Shown here: positions 1 to 8,514 of the stretch, one piece after another
How the letters are laid out: every line of letters starts with the position of its first letter
How positions within the stretch are numbered: the stretch's first letter is position 1
Assembly: GCF_001279695.1 (NCBI RefSeq)
Contig: NZ_LGDD01000036.1
Span: forward strand, 1-64,000
DNA: 64,000 nt
Source of the DNA: Streptomyces sp. WM6378
GTDB lineage: Bacteria; Actinomycetota; Actinomycetes; Streptomycetales; Streptomycetaceae
Reading direction: 5' to 3'
The notes under the pieces: generated by a model
Told to the model about the DNA's origin: nothing
Database searches by the model: none
Seen by the model: the letters and a program-made list of their open reading frames with translations, nothing else
Program-made: the position numbers and the translations under genes

Positions 1-200
1 ACTCACCCTCTCGGGCTTTCCTCCGGGCGCTTCCCTTCGGTATTTCGTGTTTCCAGCTTAGCAGATCCGATTTCCGTTTCTGCCACCCGCTGGAGCGGGG
101 ATTTCGCTTTCCAGCCTTATCGGCTTTCCGGCGATTCAGACTCTAGCAAGTCTTTTCCGTCTTCCTGACCACCGTCTCCACAGCATGCAGAGTCAGAAAT
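1..200 (-). promoter_or_regulatory. rRNA operon leader and promoter region (16S gene lies left of the window)
   Basis: Read on the minus strand, the last 60 bases contain GGAGGAAAGCCCGAGAGGGT followed by GAGT at the window edge, which I recognise as the pre-16S leader of Streptomyces rrn operons (upstream of the BoxA/processing region). Three A/T-rich -10-like hexamers lie upstream on the same strand: TAGAGT (complement of 140-145), GATAAG (116-121) and TAAGCT (55-60). The last two are each followed by CTGGAAA, as in multi-promoter rrn leaders. The 16S gene itself is not in view, so this rests on sequence recall. Confidence 0.72.
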
Positions 201-451
201 CCGGGTTAGGATCGGGACTTGGTAGGCGCCGCCGACCGCCGAATCACAGTGTTGTGATGGGGTCAGGCAGGAGTACGACAGTACAGGCCACCGGGAGTTG
301 AGGCAAATCGTTTCCGGTGTGCATCTAGGTCCGCCAACCGTCACCTGTCGTGCGGAACTAGGACTTCTTATGACTTACCCTTCTGAACAGTACGCCGTCC
401 AGGACAGGTAGTGACGGCGACACTAGAAGCTCCGCCCCTGGGAGGCTCCCC
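201..451. other. Intergenic region between rrn promoters and crr
   Basis: No convincing gene is seen. The stretch must hold the distal rrn promoters (minus strand) and the crr promoter (plus strand). crr has a GGGAGG ribosome site ending about 7 bases before its ATG. I looked for a DasR site like those known at other Streptomyces pts genes and found only a weak CTAG-centred match near 317-332, which I do not call. Confidence 0.5.
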
Positions 452-901
452 ATGACTAGCGTGACGTCCCCACTTGCTGGAAAGGCCATCGGGCTCGCTG
501 CAGTGCCCGACCCCGTCTTCTCCGGCGCGATGGTGGGCCCCGGCACCGCTATTGATCCCGTACGTGAGCCGTCGGCGGCCGTGGCGCCCGTGGATGGCGT
601 CGTTGTGTCCCTGCACCCGCACGCCTTCGTCGTCGTCGACGCCGAAGGCCACGGTGTGCTGACGCACCTCGGAATCGACACCGTTCAGCTCAATGGCGAG
701 GGCTTCGAGCTCCTCGTCAACAAGGGCGACACCGTGACGCGCGGCCAGGAGGTCGTGCGCTGGGACCCGGCCGCCGTCGAGGCCGCCGGCAAGTCCCCCA
801 TTTGTCCCATCGTGGCTCTCGAGGCCACCACTGACTCCCTCTCCGGTGTCGTCGACAGCGGTGACGTGAAGGCCGGCGACGCGCTGTTCGGCTGGCAGTG
901 A
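452..901 (+). CDS. crr: PTS glucose-type EIIA component (EIIACrr)
   Basis: Soluble EIIA domain of 149 residues, the usual length for a free-standing EIIA-Glc/Crr. It takes phosphate from HPr and passes it to membrane EIIB/EIIC sugar permeases; in Streptomyces it serves N-acetylglucosamine uptake. The motif HAFVVVDAEGHGVLTHLGID carries the two expected histidines: His57 (matching E. coli His75) and His72 (matching the active His90). ATG 452 follows a GGGAGG ribosome site. ptsI lies 81 bases downstream on the same strand, so co-transcription is likely. In S. coelicolor crr and ptsI are DasR targets, but no clear DasR site is seen here. Confidence 0.95.
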   Translation: MTSVTSPLAGKAIGLAAVPDPVFSGAMVGPGTAIDPVREPSAAVAPVDGVVVSLHPHAFVVVDAEGHGVLTHLGIDTVQLNGEGFELLVNKGDTVTRGQEVVRWDPAAVEAAGKSPICPIVALEATTDSLSGVVDSGDVKAGDALFGWQ

Positions 902-982
902 CGCCCGCGCCGTTGCGACGGCGCGCTGGACGGACAACAACGGCGGCGGCACTGACCGCCGCGACTATCGGAGACGGGTGAG

Positions 983-2653
983 ATGGAGACAACGCTGCGA
1001 GGCGTCGGCGTGAGCCACGGTGTGGCGATCGGCGAGGTTCGGCACATGGGCACGGCGGTTCTCGAACCGCCTGCCAAGCAGATTCCGGCATCGGAGCACG
1101 AGCGCGAACAGGGGCGCGCTCGCCAGGCCGTGGAAGCTGTGGCGGCCGACCTGATGGCGCGTGGCAATCTGGCCGGCGGTGAGGCGCAGGCCGTGCTCGA
1201 GGCCCAGGCGATGATCGCCCAGGACCCGGAGCTGATGGCCGATGTCGACCGGCGCATCGTCGTCGGCAGCACCGCCGAACGCGCCGTGTACGACGCGTTC
1301 TCGCACTACCGCGAGCTGCTCGCGGGGGCCGGCGAGTACATGGCGGGACGCGTCGCCGACCTCGACGACGTGCGGAACCGGATCGTGGCGCGCCTGCTCG
1401 GCGTGCCGATGCCGGGTGTGCCGGACAGTGACGAGCCGTACGTGCTCATCGCCCGGGACCTCGCGCCGGCCGACACCGCGCTGCTCGACCCGGCCCTTGT
1501 GCTCGGTTTCGTGACCGAGGAGGGCGGGCCCACCAGCCACAGCGCCATCCTGGCGCGGGCGCTCGGTGTTCCCGCGATCGTGGCGCTGCCCGGCGCCGGT
1601 GAGCTGGCCGAAGGCACGCTGGTCGCCGTGGACGGCAGCACGGGCGAGATTTTCGTCGACCCGAGCGAGGAGAAGCAGGCCGAGCTCGAGCGGGCCGCCG
1701 CCGAGCGCAAGGCCGCGCTGTCCGCCTCGTCCGGCCCGGGTGCCACCTCGGACGGCCACAAGGTTCCGCTGCTGGCCAATGTCGGCGGTCCCGCCGATGT
1801 TCCGGCCGCGGTGGAGGCGGGCGCCGAGGGCGTCGGTCTGTTCCGTACCGAGTTCCTCTTCCTCGACGACTCCGCCAAGGCGCCGTCGGAGGAGAAGCAG
1901 GTCGAGGCGTACCGCAAGGTGCTTGAGGCGTTCCCCGAGGGGCGCGTCGTGGTGCGGGTTCTGGACGCGGGCGCCGACAAGCCGCTCGACTTCCTGACCC
2001 CGGCCGACGAGCCCAACCCCGCGCTCGGTGTGCGTGGTCTGCGCTCGCTGCTCGACCACCCCGAGGTGCTGCGTACGCAGCTGACCGCGCTGGCCAAGGC
2101 GGCCGAGGGTCTGCCGGTGTACCTCGAGGTCATGGCGCCGATGGTGGCCGACCGTACCGACGCCAAGGCGTTTGCCGACGCGTGCCGGGAGGCCGGGCTG
2201 CGGGCGAAGTTCGGTGCGATGGTGGAGATCCCTTCCGCCGCACTCCGGGCCCGCTCGATCCTGCAGGAGGTCGAGTTCCTGTCGCTGGGCACCAACGACC
2301 TCGCGCAGTACGCCTTTGCCGCCGACCGCCAGGTGGGCGCGGTGTCCCGGCTTCAGGACCCGTGGCAGCCCGCGCTGCTCGACCTGATCTCGATGTCCGC
2401 CGAGGCCGCCAAGGCCGAGGGCAAGAGCTGTGGTGTGTGTGGCGAGGCTGCCTCCGATCCACTGCTGGCCTGTGTTCTGACGGGTCTTGGTGTGACCAGC
2501 CTGTCGATGGGTGCGGCTTCCATTCCTTACGTGCGGGCGACGCTGGCGAAGTACACGCTGGCCCAGTGCGAGCGTGCTGCGTCCGCGGCTCGTGCCGCGG
2601 ACACCGCCGAGGATGCGCGCAAGGCCGCCCAGGCGGTGCTGTCCGGCGAGTGA
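983..2653 (+). CDS. ptsI: Phosphoenolpyruvate-protein phosphotransferase (PTS enzyme I)
   Basis: Enzyme I, 556 residues, a normal length. It autophosphorylates from phosphoenolpyruvate and phosphorylates HPr, feeding the adjacent EIIA. The swivelling domain has the active-site motif GGPTSHSAILAR with the catalytic histidine at residue 186. The PEP-binding barrel follows, with VGLFRTEFLF, the LGTNDLAQYAFAADR metal/substrate signature, and the catalytic cysteine segment CGVCGEAASDP near the C-terminus. ATG 983 is preceded by a GGAGACGGGTGAG ribosome-site region. A wobble-paired hairpin closes the operon at 2694-2730. ptsH (HPr) is not in the window. Confidence 0.96.
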   Translation: METTLRGVGVSHGVAIGEVRHMGTAVLEPPAKQIPASEHEREQGRARQAVEAVAADLMARGNLAGGEAQAVLEAQAMIAQDPELMADVDRRIVVGSTAERAVYDAFSHYRELLAGAGEYMAGRVADLDDVRNRIVARLLGVPMPGVPDSDEPYVLIARDLAPADTALLDPALVLGFVTEEGGPTSHSAILARALGVPAIVALPGAGELAEGTLVAVDGSTGEIFVDPSEEKQAELERAAAERKAALSASSGPGATSDGHKVPLLANVGGPADVPAAVEAGAEGVGLFRTEFLFLDDSAKAPSEEKQVEAYRKVLEAFPEGRVVVRVLDAGADKPLDFLTPADEPNPALGVRGLRSLLDHPEVLRTQLTALAKAAEGLPVYLEVMAPMVADRTDAKAFADACREAGLRAKFGAMVEIPSAALRARSILQEVEFLSLGTNDLAQYAFAADRQVGAVSRLQDPWQPALLDLISMSAEAAKAEGKSCGVCGEAASDPLLACVLTGLGVTSLSMGAASIPYVRATLAKYTLAQCERAASAARAADTAEDARKAAQAVLSGE

Positions 2654-2660
2654 ACGGACG

Positions 2661-2694
2661 GTCGTGAGACCGGTGTGGTCGTGAGACCCGTGTG
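2661..2694. repeat. 17-bp tandem direct repeat after ptsI
   Basis: Two adjacent copies of GTCGTGAGACCGGTGTG / GTCGTGAGACCCGTGTG (one mismatch) lie directly between the ptsI stop and its terminator. No function is evident; it may be a local duplication in the 3' untranslated region. Confidence 0.7.
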
Positions 2695-2730
2695 AGGGGC
2701 TTCCCGTCGCGGTGCGGCGGGGAGCCCCTC
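2694..2730 (+). terminator. Terminator of crr-ptsI
   Basis: The hairpin arms begin GAGGGGCT and end AGCCCCTC, extend to about 17 pairs with two G-U wobbles around a GGT loop, and are followed by TTCTGT. It sits between convergent genes (ptsI and the minus-strand gene ending at 2760) and may serve both strands. Confidence 0.8.
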
Positions 2731-2759
2731 TTCTGTGCCTCCCCCCCCTTGTTGTTGCT

Positions 2760-3644
2760 TCAGTGGTGGCTGTCGGGCTGGTCGATGGCGAATCCGGCGC
2801 GGTATTCGACGTCGGGTTCCGGGGCGAGGGGGTCGCCCGTCGCCGCGTCGGTGCAGTAGGCGCTGAAGACCTCGCCCGCGGTCAGTGGGTCGAGTCGGCC
2901 CTGGTTCAGGCGCCAGCCGTGCAGCCGGTCCGGGGTGCCCGATTCAGTCGTACGGAGTACCAGCCCTCCGACGCTGTGCAGGGCGATGCCCGCCGCGAGG
3001 ACGGTCACGAACTCGGCCGCGTCCCTCTCGTCGAGGCGTACCGGGTCGAAGCCCTCCCGGTCGGCGTGGAGGACTGCGATGAGCTGCTCCGCCTGGGCGG
3101 GGATGCTGCACACCAGGTGGTGGGTGCCCGGGCCGGCCACCTCCAGCAGGCTCAGGACGAGGTGCGAGGCACGGTCGAAGGCTGACCTGCCGATGTCCTG
3201 GCCGCATTCCGCGCACTCCCCCGCCTCTGCCAGGAGCAGCGTCGCGTACTCCCAAGTCGCTTTGCGGACGGCCTTGTTGATGAGTTGCGGGACCAGGCTG
3301 TCGATGGGCTGGCCCGCGTAGGCGACGCAGGCGCCGCCCGCTGCCAGTTCGGCTGTGAAGCGGGTGCGGCTGTCCGCCGTGTCCGGGTCGAGGCCCTCCG
3401 ACGCACAGAACTCGGTGAACTCGTCCGGGTCGAAGAGCGCGACCGTCGTGTGCGCGCCCTGGGCGGCAAGTGAGCGGAGCAGCCCTTCGACCTGGCGGAG
3501 GTAGGCCGTGTGGTCGTCGAAGGCGAAGGATCGGTATCTCGTCATGGCCGTGAAGTCGTGCGCGTCGGCGATCAGGCCGACGGTGCTCGGCATTTCACGG
3601 CGGAGTGTGCGCCGGATGGCCCTGATGTGATTGGCGTGCGCCAT
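2760..3644 (-). CDS. Conserved protein of unknown function, 294 residues
   Basis: I do not recognise a family with certainty. The protein is soluble, with no signal peptide or membrane segment. The N-terminal MAHANHIRAIRRTLRREMP is basic; one Cys pair (CAECGQDIG, about residues 139-147) could be a half zinc site but no second pair is seen. The middle and C-terminal parts are acidic and helical in composition. ATG 3644 follows a GGGGGAAAC ribosome site. It reads toward ptsI and away from the 25-base gap before the MFS gene stop, so it could be the last gene of a two-gene unit with that transporter. Confidence 0.75.
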   Translation of the reverse strand: MAHANHIRAIRRTLRREMPSTVGLIADAHDFTAMTRYRSFAFDDHTAYLRQVEGLLRSLAAQGAHTTVALFDPDEFTEFCASEGLDPDTADSRTRFTAELAAGGACVAYAGQPIDSLVPQLINKAVRKATWEYATLLLAEAGECAECGQDIGRSAFDRASHLVLSLLEVAGPGTHHLVCSIPAQAEQLIAVLHADREGFDPVRLDERDAAEFVTVLAAGIALHSVGGLVLRTTESGTPDRLHGWRLNQGRLDPLTAGEVFSAYCTDAATGDPLAPEPDVEYRAGFAIDQPDSHH

Positions 3645-3668
3645 GTTTCCCCCTGAGCACGGTGTTGA

Positions 3669-4943
3669 TCAATGCTCACTCACCGTAACCGAAGGCACTG
3701 ACAGCGGCGTCCGCCGGGATCCCGGCCGGGCGAGACGGTGCTGGACCAGGCAGGTTCCCGCGATGACGGTGCCGAAGGTGATCCAGCCCGCCGGTCCGGT
3801 CGCGATGGCCGCGGTCACGGCGAGGGGTCCGACGCTGCGCTGCACGGACTGGGCCAGGCCGTGCACTCCGAGGTAGGCGCCCTGTGCCGCGTCGGGCGCG
3901 AGGGCGATCGAGAGTTCCCAGGAGATCGTCGCGTGGATGATCTCGGCCAGCGTGAAGGCGGCCGTCGCGATCAGGAGGAAGGCGGTGGCGAGGGCGGCGC
4001 CGTGTACGGCGGAGGCTGCGATGGCCACGCCCGCGAGCGCGAAGATCGCGGAGAGCGGGAACAGGAGCCGCCGGGCCGCCGCCGTGGTGGCGCCGAATCG
4101 CGCGAGGGGCACCTGAAGGCCGACGACCATCACGTTGTTGAGCACCATGAGCAGCGGGACGAGGCCGTGCGGGGCGTCGGTGGCGTGCACGGTCCAGAGC
4201 GGGAGGCCGATCTTGAACACGGCATCGTCCAGGAAGAGCACCGTTTCGCTGGCCACGAAGGCCAGGTAGCGGCGGTCGCGCCAGGGGTTGGTCGGATTCG
4301 GCCTGGCCGCCGGATCGCCGGACTTGGCGACCGTGCGCGAGGGCGCCGGGGGTTCGGCGCAGAGCGCCGTGATGACGGCGGAGCCGACGAACGAGAGCGC
4401 GTTGCCCGCCAGGAGCCACTCGTAGGCGGAGACCGAGCCGATGGCGAGGGCTCCTGCGGCGGCCAGTCCGCCGACGGCCCAGCCCGCGTTGGCGACGGTC
4501 CGGCTGACGGCCTGGTAGCGGACGCGGTCGGGGCCCGCGATCCGGGCGGCGTACAGCTTGGTGAGGACGTTGGCCGAGCGGTCGCCGAAGCTTCCTACGG
4601 AGGCGATCAGGAGCAGCAGGATGAAGTTGTCGGTGGTCAGGAGCGCGAACGCGGCGACGGCGCGCAGCGATTGGAGGCCGACGAGGACGCGGGTCAGCGG
4701 CAGCCGGTCGGCGATGCGGCCGCCGATGGGCGCCCCCGCGATTCCGACGGCTCCGGACGCGGCGACCAGGGTGCCGATCTGGGCGAGCGAGAGCCCGGCC
4801 ACGTAGGTGAAGTAAAGAACGGAGACGGCTTCCCAGAGGCCGCTTCCGGTCCTGTCCACGAAGGCGACCGACAGCATCCGGCGGCCGTCGAGGCCTCCCG
4901 GGATGCGTTCCCACAGTGCTGCGCGGCGGCGGCTCCAGCTCAT
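3669..4943 (-). CDS. MFS transporter, 424 residues
   Basis: Twelve-helix major facilitator. The start chosen, MSWSRRRAALWERIPGG, has a strong AAGGGGGAGC ribosome site 3 bases upstream; the open frame runs further back only as shadow of the divergent regulator. Loop 2-3 contains the MFS signature GGRIADRLPLTRVLVG. The substrate is unknown; the N-terminal domain resembles drug-efflux-type facilitators. It is transcribed divergently from a MocR-like regulator at 4989 with only 45 bases between the two starts, the usual arrangement for a transporter controlled by its neighbour. Confidence 0.88.
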   Translation of the reverse strand: MSWSRRRAALWERIPGGLDGRRMLSVAFVDRTGSGLWEAVSVLYFTYVAGLSLAQIGTLVAASGAVGIAGAPIGGRIADRLPLTRVLVGLQSLRAVAAFALLTTDNFILLLLIASVGSFGDRSANVLTKLYAARIAGPDRVRYQAVSRTVANAGWAVGGLAAAGALAIGSVSAYEWLLAGNALSFVGSAVITALCAEPPAPSRTVAKSGDPAARPNPTNPWRDRRYLAFVASETVLFLDDAVFKIGLPLWTVHATDAPHGLVPLLMVLNNVMVVGLQVPLARFGATTAAARRLLFPLSAIFALAGVAIAASAVHGAALATAFLLIATAAFTLAEIIHATISWELSIALAPDAAQGAYLGVHGLAQSVQRSVGPLAVTAAIATGPAGWITFGTVIAGTCLVQHRLARPGSRRTPLSVPSVTVSEH

Positions 4944-4952
4944 TGCTCCCCC

Positions 4953-4991
4953 TTGACGGAATTTATGTATTGGTACAGAATCATTTACGTG
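4953..4991 (+). promoter_or_regulatory. Promoter giving a leaderless transcript of the MocR-like gene
   Basis: TTGACG (4953-4958), a 17-base spacer and CAGAAT (4976-4981) place the likely transcription start 7-8 bases downstream, at the GTG codon 4989. There is no ribosome site before GTG 4989 or before the alternative in-frame ATG 4965. The overlapping region must also hold the minus-strand promoter of the MFS gene. Confidence 0.5.
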
Positions 4992-6308
4992 GCAGCACAA
5001 TATTCGATCTCTGGTACGACAGCCAAGGGGATTGCCGCGTCCGTCGAGCGCGCGGTCGCCGACGGAGGCCTGGGCCCCGGCGACGCGCTCCCTCCCGTGC
5101 GCAGGCTGGCCGATGACCTGTCGGTGAGTCCCGGCACGGTCGCCACCGCCTACAAGGAGCTGCGCCGACGCGGTGTGGTCGTGACCCGTGGGCGCGGCGG
5201 AACCGTGGTGGCCGCGGAGCCCGCCGTCGCTTCCCGGCGGCCGCCCAAAGTCCCCGAAGGGCTGCGGGACTTGGCGGGCGGCCACCCCGACTCGGCCTTC
5301 CTGCCGGATCTGCCGGGGCTCGTCGCGCCGTCGACGGGGCCCCGCTCGCACCGGTCCACGCCGCGGCTCCCGCAGTTGGAGGAGCGGGTGCGCGCGTGGT
5401 TCGAGGGTGACGGGGTGCCGTCCGAGTGCGTGACGTTCGCCCATGGGGCGCTCGACTGCATCGCACGGCTGCTGACCACGGAGCTGCGCCCCGGGGACGC
5501 GGTGGCGATGGAGGACCCCGGATACCACCATCTGCTCGATCTGCTCCACGCCATGGGGCTGCGCACGATCCCGGTCGCCGTGGACGACGAGGGCATGCGG
5601 CCCAAAGAGTTGCGGGAGGCGCTGCGCGGCGGGGCGCGGGCCGTCGTGTGCAGCCCCCGGGCGCAGAATCCGTACGGCGGCTGCTTCTCCGAGGCGCGGC
5701 GCGACGAGCTGGCCGAGGTGCTGCGGCAGGCGCCCGAGGTGCTGGTGATCGAGAACGACCATGCCGCCGAGATCGCGGGTGCGGAGCTCAACTCTCTTAC
5801 GGAGGGCGGGCTTTCGCGGTGGGCACAGGTGCGGACCGTGACCAAATATCTGGGCACGGACCTGCGGTGGGCGGCCGCCGCCTGCGATCCGGTGACGCTG
5901 GCGCGGCACGACGGGCGGCTGCTGCTCACCTCCGGGTGGGTGAGCCATCTGCTGCAGGCGGCCGTGCTGGCCTTGCTGGACGACCCGTCGGCCCAGCTAT
6001 TGGTGACGCGGGCGGAGGACACCTATGGGGAGCGTCGTACGGCATTCGTCAAGGAGCTGGCCCAGCGCGGGATTCCGGCGCACGGGGCGAGCGGGATGAA
6101 TGTGTGGGTGCCGGTGCGGGACGAGTCGGCCGTCGTCAACGGGCTGCGTACGCGCGGCTGGTGGGTGGCGGCCGGGGCCCGCTTCCGCATGGCCTCGCCT
6201 CCTGGCGTACGCATCACCGTGGCCGGCCTGGACGGCTCGGAGGCGGCGCGGCTGGCCTCGGACTTCGCCGATGTGCTTGGCGAGTCCGAGGCCACCTACG
6301 GCGGTTGA
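4989..6308 (+). CDS. MocR-type regulator (GntR winged helix fused to aminotransferase-like domain)
   Basis: About 439 residues. Residues 10-75 form a GntR winged helix (ALPPVRRLADDLSVSPGTVATAYKELRRRGVV). The rest resembles a fold-type I aminotransferase with AHGALDCIARLL, AMEDPGYHHLLDLL and CSPRAQNPYGG. At the PLP-lysine position the protein reads TVTKYLGTDLRWAA, consistent with a Schiff-base lysine in TKYLG. I start at GTG 4989 because known relatives begin close to the AQYSISG-like segment and a promoter is positioned for a leaderless start; ATG 4965 would add eight residues. It probably controls the divergent MFS gene in response to an amino-group ligand. The stop abuts the convergent acetoacetyl-CoA synthetase stop with no spacing. 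Confidence 0.85.
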   Translation: MAAQYSISGTTAKGIAASVERAVADGGLGPGDALPPVRRLADDLSVSPGTVATAYKELRRRGVVVTRGRGGTVVAAEPAVASRRPPKVPEGLRDLAGGHPDSAFLPDLPGLVAPSTGPRSHRSTPRLPQLEERVRAWFEGDGVPSECVTFAHGALDCIARLLTTELRPGDAVAMEDPGYHHLLDLLHAMGLRTIPVAVDDEGMRPKELREALRGGARAVVCSPRAQNPYGGCFSEARRDELAEVLRQAPEVLVIENDHAAEIAGAELNSLTEGGLSRWAQVRTVTKYLGTDLRWAAAACDPVTLARHDGRLLLTSGWVSHLLQAAVLALLDDPSAQLLVTRAEDTYGERRTAFVKELAQRGIPAHGASGMNVWVPVRDESAVVNGLRTRGWWVAAGARFRMASPPGVRITVAGLDGSEAARLASDFADVLGESEATYGG

Positions 6309-8297
6309 TCAGCCGCGCTTGCGGGCGACGTCCTCGTAGAAGCGCAGCAGGTCGAGATTGTCGACCGAGCCGGGGTTGACAGCCTTGTCGAGGGCCGTGC
6401 CTTGGAGGAGGCGCTTCACGGGGACCTCGATGCGCTTGCCGGTGAGGGTGTGCGGGACGCCCGGGGCCTCGATGATCTCGTCGGGGACGTGGCGGGGCGA
6501 GAGCTGCTCCCGGATCGCCTGCTTGATCCTCGTACGCAGTGCCTCGTCCAGGACCGCGCCCTCGGCGAGGTGCACGAACAGGGGCATCCAGTAGCCGCCG
6601 TCCGGCTCTTCGAGACCGATGACGAGGGACTCGCGGATCTCCGGAAGGCGCTCGACGACCTCATAGATGTCGGCCGAACCCATGCGCACGCCTTGACGGT
6701 TGAGGGTCGAGTCGGAGCGGCCGTGGATGATCACCGAGCCGTGGTCCGTGATGGTGATCCAGTCGCCGTGCCGCCATACCCCCGGGAACATGTCGAAGTA
6801 GCTGTCGCGGTAGCGGCTGCCGTCGGGGTCGTTCCAGAAGCGGATCGGCATCGAGGGCATCGGGTTGGTGACGACGAGCTCGCCGACCTCGCCGATGACG
6901 GGCCGGCCCTGCGCGTCCCAGGCCTGGAGGTCGGTGCCGAGGCAGGGGGCCTGGAGCTCGCCGATGTGCACGGGCAGCGTGGGGACCGCTCCCGCGAAGC
7001 AGGAGCAGACGTCGGTGCCGCCGCTGACGGACGCGATCCACAGGTCCTCGCGCACCTCGTCGTGGAGCCAGCGGAACCCGTCGGGCGGCAGCGGCGAACC
7101 AGTGGTCGCGACGCCCTTCACGCGGGACAGGTCGAAGTCGCGGCCCGGGTGCACATCGGCCTTGCGGCAGGCCATGACGTACGCCGCCGACGTGCCGAAC
7201 AGGGTGGCGCCGGTGCGCTCCGCCACGCCCCACTGGGCGCCGGTGTCGGGGTAGCCGGGGCTTCCGTCGTACAGCACGACGGTGGTGCCGGTGAGCAGGC
7301 CGGAGACGAGGAAGTTCCACATCATCCAGCCGGTGGAGGTGTACCAGAAGAAACGGTCCTCGGGGCCGAGGTCGCAGTGCAGGCCCAGCTGCTTGAAGTG
7401 CTCCAGGAGGATGCCGCCCTGGGACTGCACGATCGCCTTGGGCAGGCCTGTCGTGCCGGAGGAGTAGAGCACCCACAGGGGGTGGTCGAACGGCACCTGC
7501 TCGAAGACGGGCTCCACCTCGTCCGAGGTGAGGGCGGACCATTCGACGGCGCCCTCGGGGGCGGGCGTGCCGAGCAGCGGGATGTGCACGACGGCGCGCA
7601 GGGTGGGCAGCTCGCGACGCAGTTCCGCGACGACGTCGGTGCGGTCGTGCTCCTTGCCGCCGTAGCGGTAGCCGTCGACGGCGAACAGGACGACCGGCTC
7701 GACCTGCTGGAAGCGGTCGAGGACGCTGCGGGCGCCGAAGTCGGGGGCGCAGGAGGTCCAGACGGCGCCGACGGCCGCCGAGGCGAGCAGCGCGGTCACC
7801 GCCTGCGGGACGTTGGGCAGATAGCCGCTGACCCGGTCGCCGGGGCGTACGCCGAGGGCACGCAACTGGGCGGCGAGCGAGCCGACTTGGCGGCGGAGTG
7901 CGGACCAGCTGATCTCGACCGGTTCGTGGGTCTCGTCGACGTGCAGCAGGGCCGGGTCACCGGCCCGCGCGGGGTCCTCGGCGGTGCGCAGCGCGTGTTC
8001 CGCGTAGTTCAGGGTGGCCCCCGGGAACCACTGCGCGCCGGGCATCGTTCGATCAGCAAGGACAGCTTCGTAGGGGGAGGAGAAGCGGATGTCGAACCAA
8101 TCGGCGACGGCTTGCCAGAAGGTGTCGAGTTCGGCGACCGACCAGCGGTGGAGAGCCGGGTACCCGCCCTCGGCCGGTGCCCCGTAGCGCTCGGCCGCCC
8201 AGGCCTGGAAGCGGGTGATCCGCGCGGCGGCGATGCGGTCTGAGTCCGGCTGCCACAGGGGCGCGGGCTGCGGAGCGGGGTTCGCTGCTGAGGTCAT
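6309..8297 (-). CDS. Acetoacetyl-CoA synthetase (acetoacetate-CoA ligase)
   Basis: 662 residues, the normal length of the acetoacetate-CoA ligase subfamily of the ANL superfamily. It activates acetoacetate to acetoacetyl-CoA through an acyl-adenylate. The N-terminal ACAS-type extension is present, followed by the AMP-binding P-loop LYSSGTTGLPKAIVQS, the A5-like block GSRYRDSYFDMFPGVWRHGD, and the C-terminal LTGKRIEVPVKRLL with the catalytic lysine. Start is ATG 8297 (MTSAANPAPQPAPLW); the longer open frame upstream is shadow of the GH31 gene. The gene converges on the MocR-like gene with zero intergenic bases, so their 3' untranslated regions overlap. Confidence 0.93.
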   Translation of the reverse strand: MTSAANPAPQPAPLWQPDSDRIAAARITRFQAWAAERYGAPAEGGYPALHRWSVAELDTFWQAVADWFDIRFSSPYEAVLADRTMPGAQWFPGATLNYAEHALRTAEDPARAGDPALLHVDETHEPVEISWSALRRQVGSLAAQLRALGVRPGDRVSGYLPNVPQAVTALLASAAVGAVWTSCAPDFGARSVLDRFQQVEPVVLFAVDGYRYGGKEHDRTDVVAELRRELPTLRAVVHIPLLGTPAPEGAVEWSALTSDEVEPVFEQVPFDHPLWVLYSSGTTGLPKAIVQSQGGILLEHFKQLGLHCDLGPEDRFFWYTSTGWMMWNFLVSGLLTGTTVVLYDGSPGYPDTGAQWGVAERTGATLFGTSAAYVMACRKADVHPGRDFDLSRVKGVATTGSPLPPDGFRWLHDEVREDLWIASVSGGTDVCSCFAGAVPTLPVHIGELQAPCLGTDLQAWDAQGRPVIGEVGELVVTNPMPSMPIRFWNDPDGSRYRDSYFDMFPGVWRHGDWITITDHGSVIIHGRSDSTLNRQGVRMGSADIYEVVERLPEIRESLVIGLEEPDGGYWMPLFVHLAEGAVLDEALRTRIKQAIREQLSPRHVPDEIIEAPGVPHTLTGKRIEVPVKRLLQGTALDKAVNPGSVDNLDLLRFYEDVARKRG

Positions 8298-8514
8298 GGG
8301 TCGGCTCCCGGGCTGTAACGCGTGATGTGCGTGTTTCCCGCGCACACGCGAGGGGTGTGCGCGTGAGGCGGCTGACAGGGACGATGCCATGTGATCGTCT
8401 TCCGCACCAGGGTCCCCCACCCATAGTCGGCTGCCCGGGCATGTGGCGCGACCACGGGTGAACGGCAGTTGAACGATCCGCACACGGGGCCGTCCGGGTG
8501 GCAGGGTGAGCTGC
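8298..8514. other. Divergent promoter region
   Basis: It separates the acetoacetyl-CoA synthetase gene (minus) from the GH31 gene (plus). It contains a short GC-rich palindromic stretch (CGCGCACACGCGAGGGGTGTGCGCG around 8339-8363, partly self-complementary through GCGCACAC/GTGTGCGC) that could be an operator. No gene is seen. Confidence 0.4.

Noticed and set aside
317..332. Possible DasR site upstream of crr
   Set aside because: Only the central CTAG and a few bases fit; both TGGT/ACCA arms are missing.
3738..6308. 856-residue open frame reading through the MFS gene region
   Set aside because: The first 400 residues are Gly/Arg/Asp-rich shadow of the opposite-strand MFS gene; family alignment starts near 4989.
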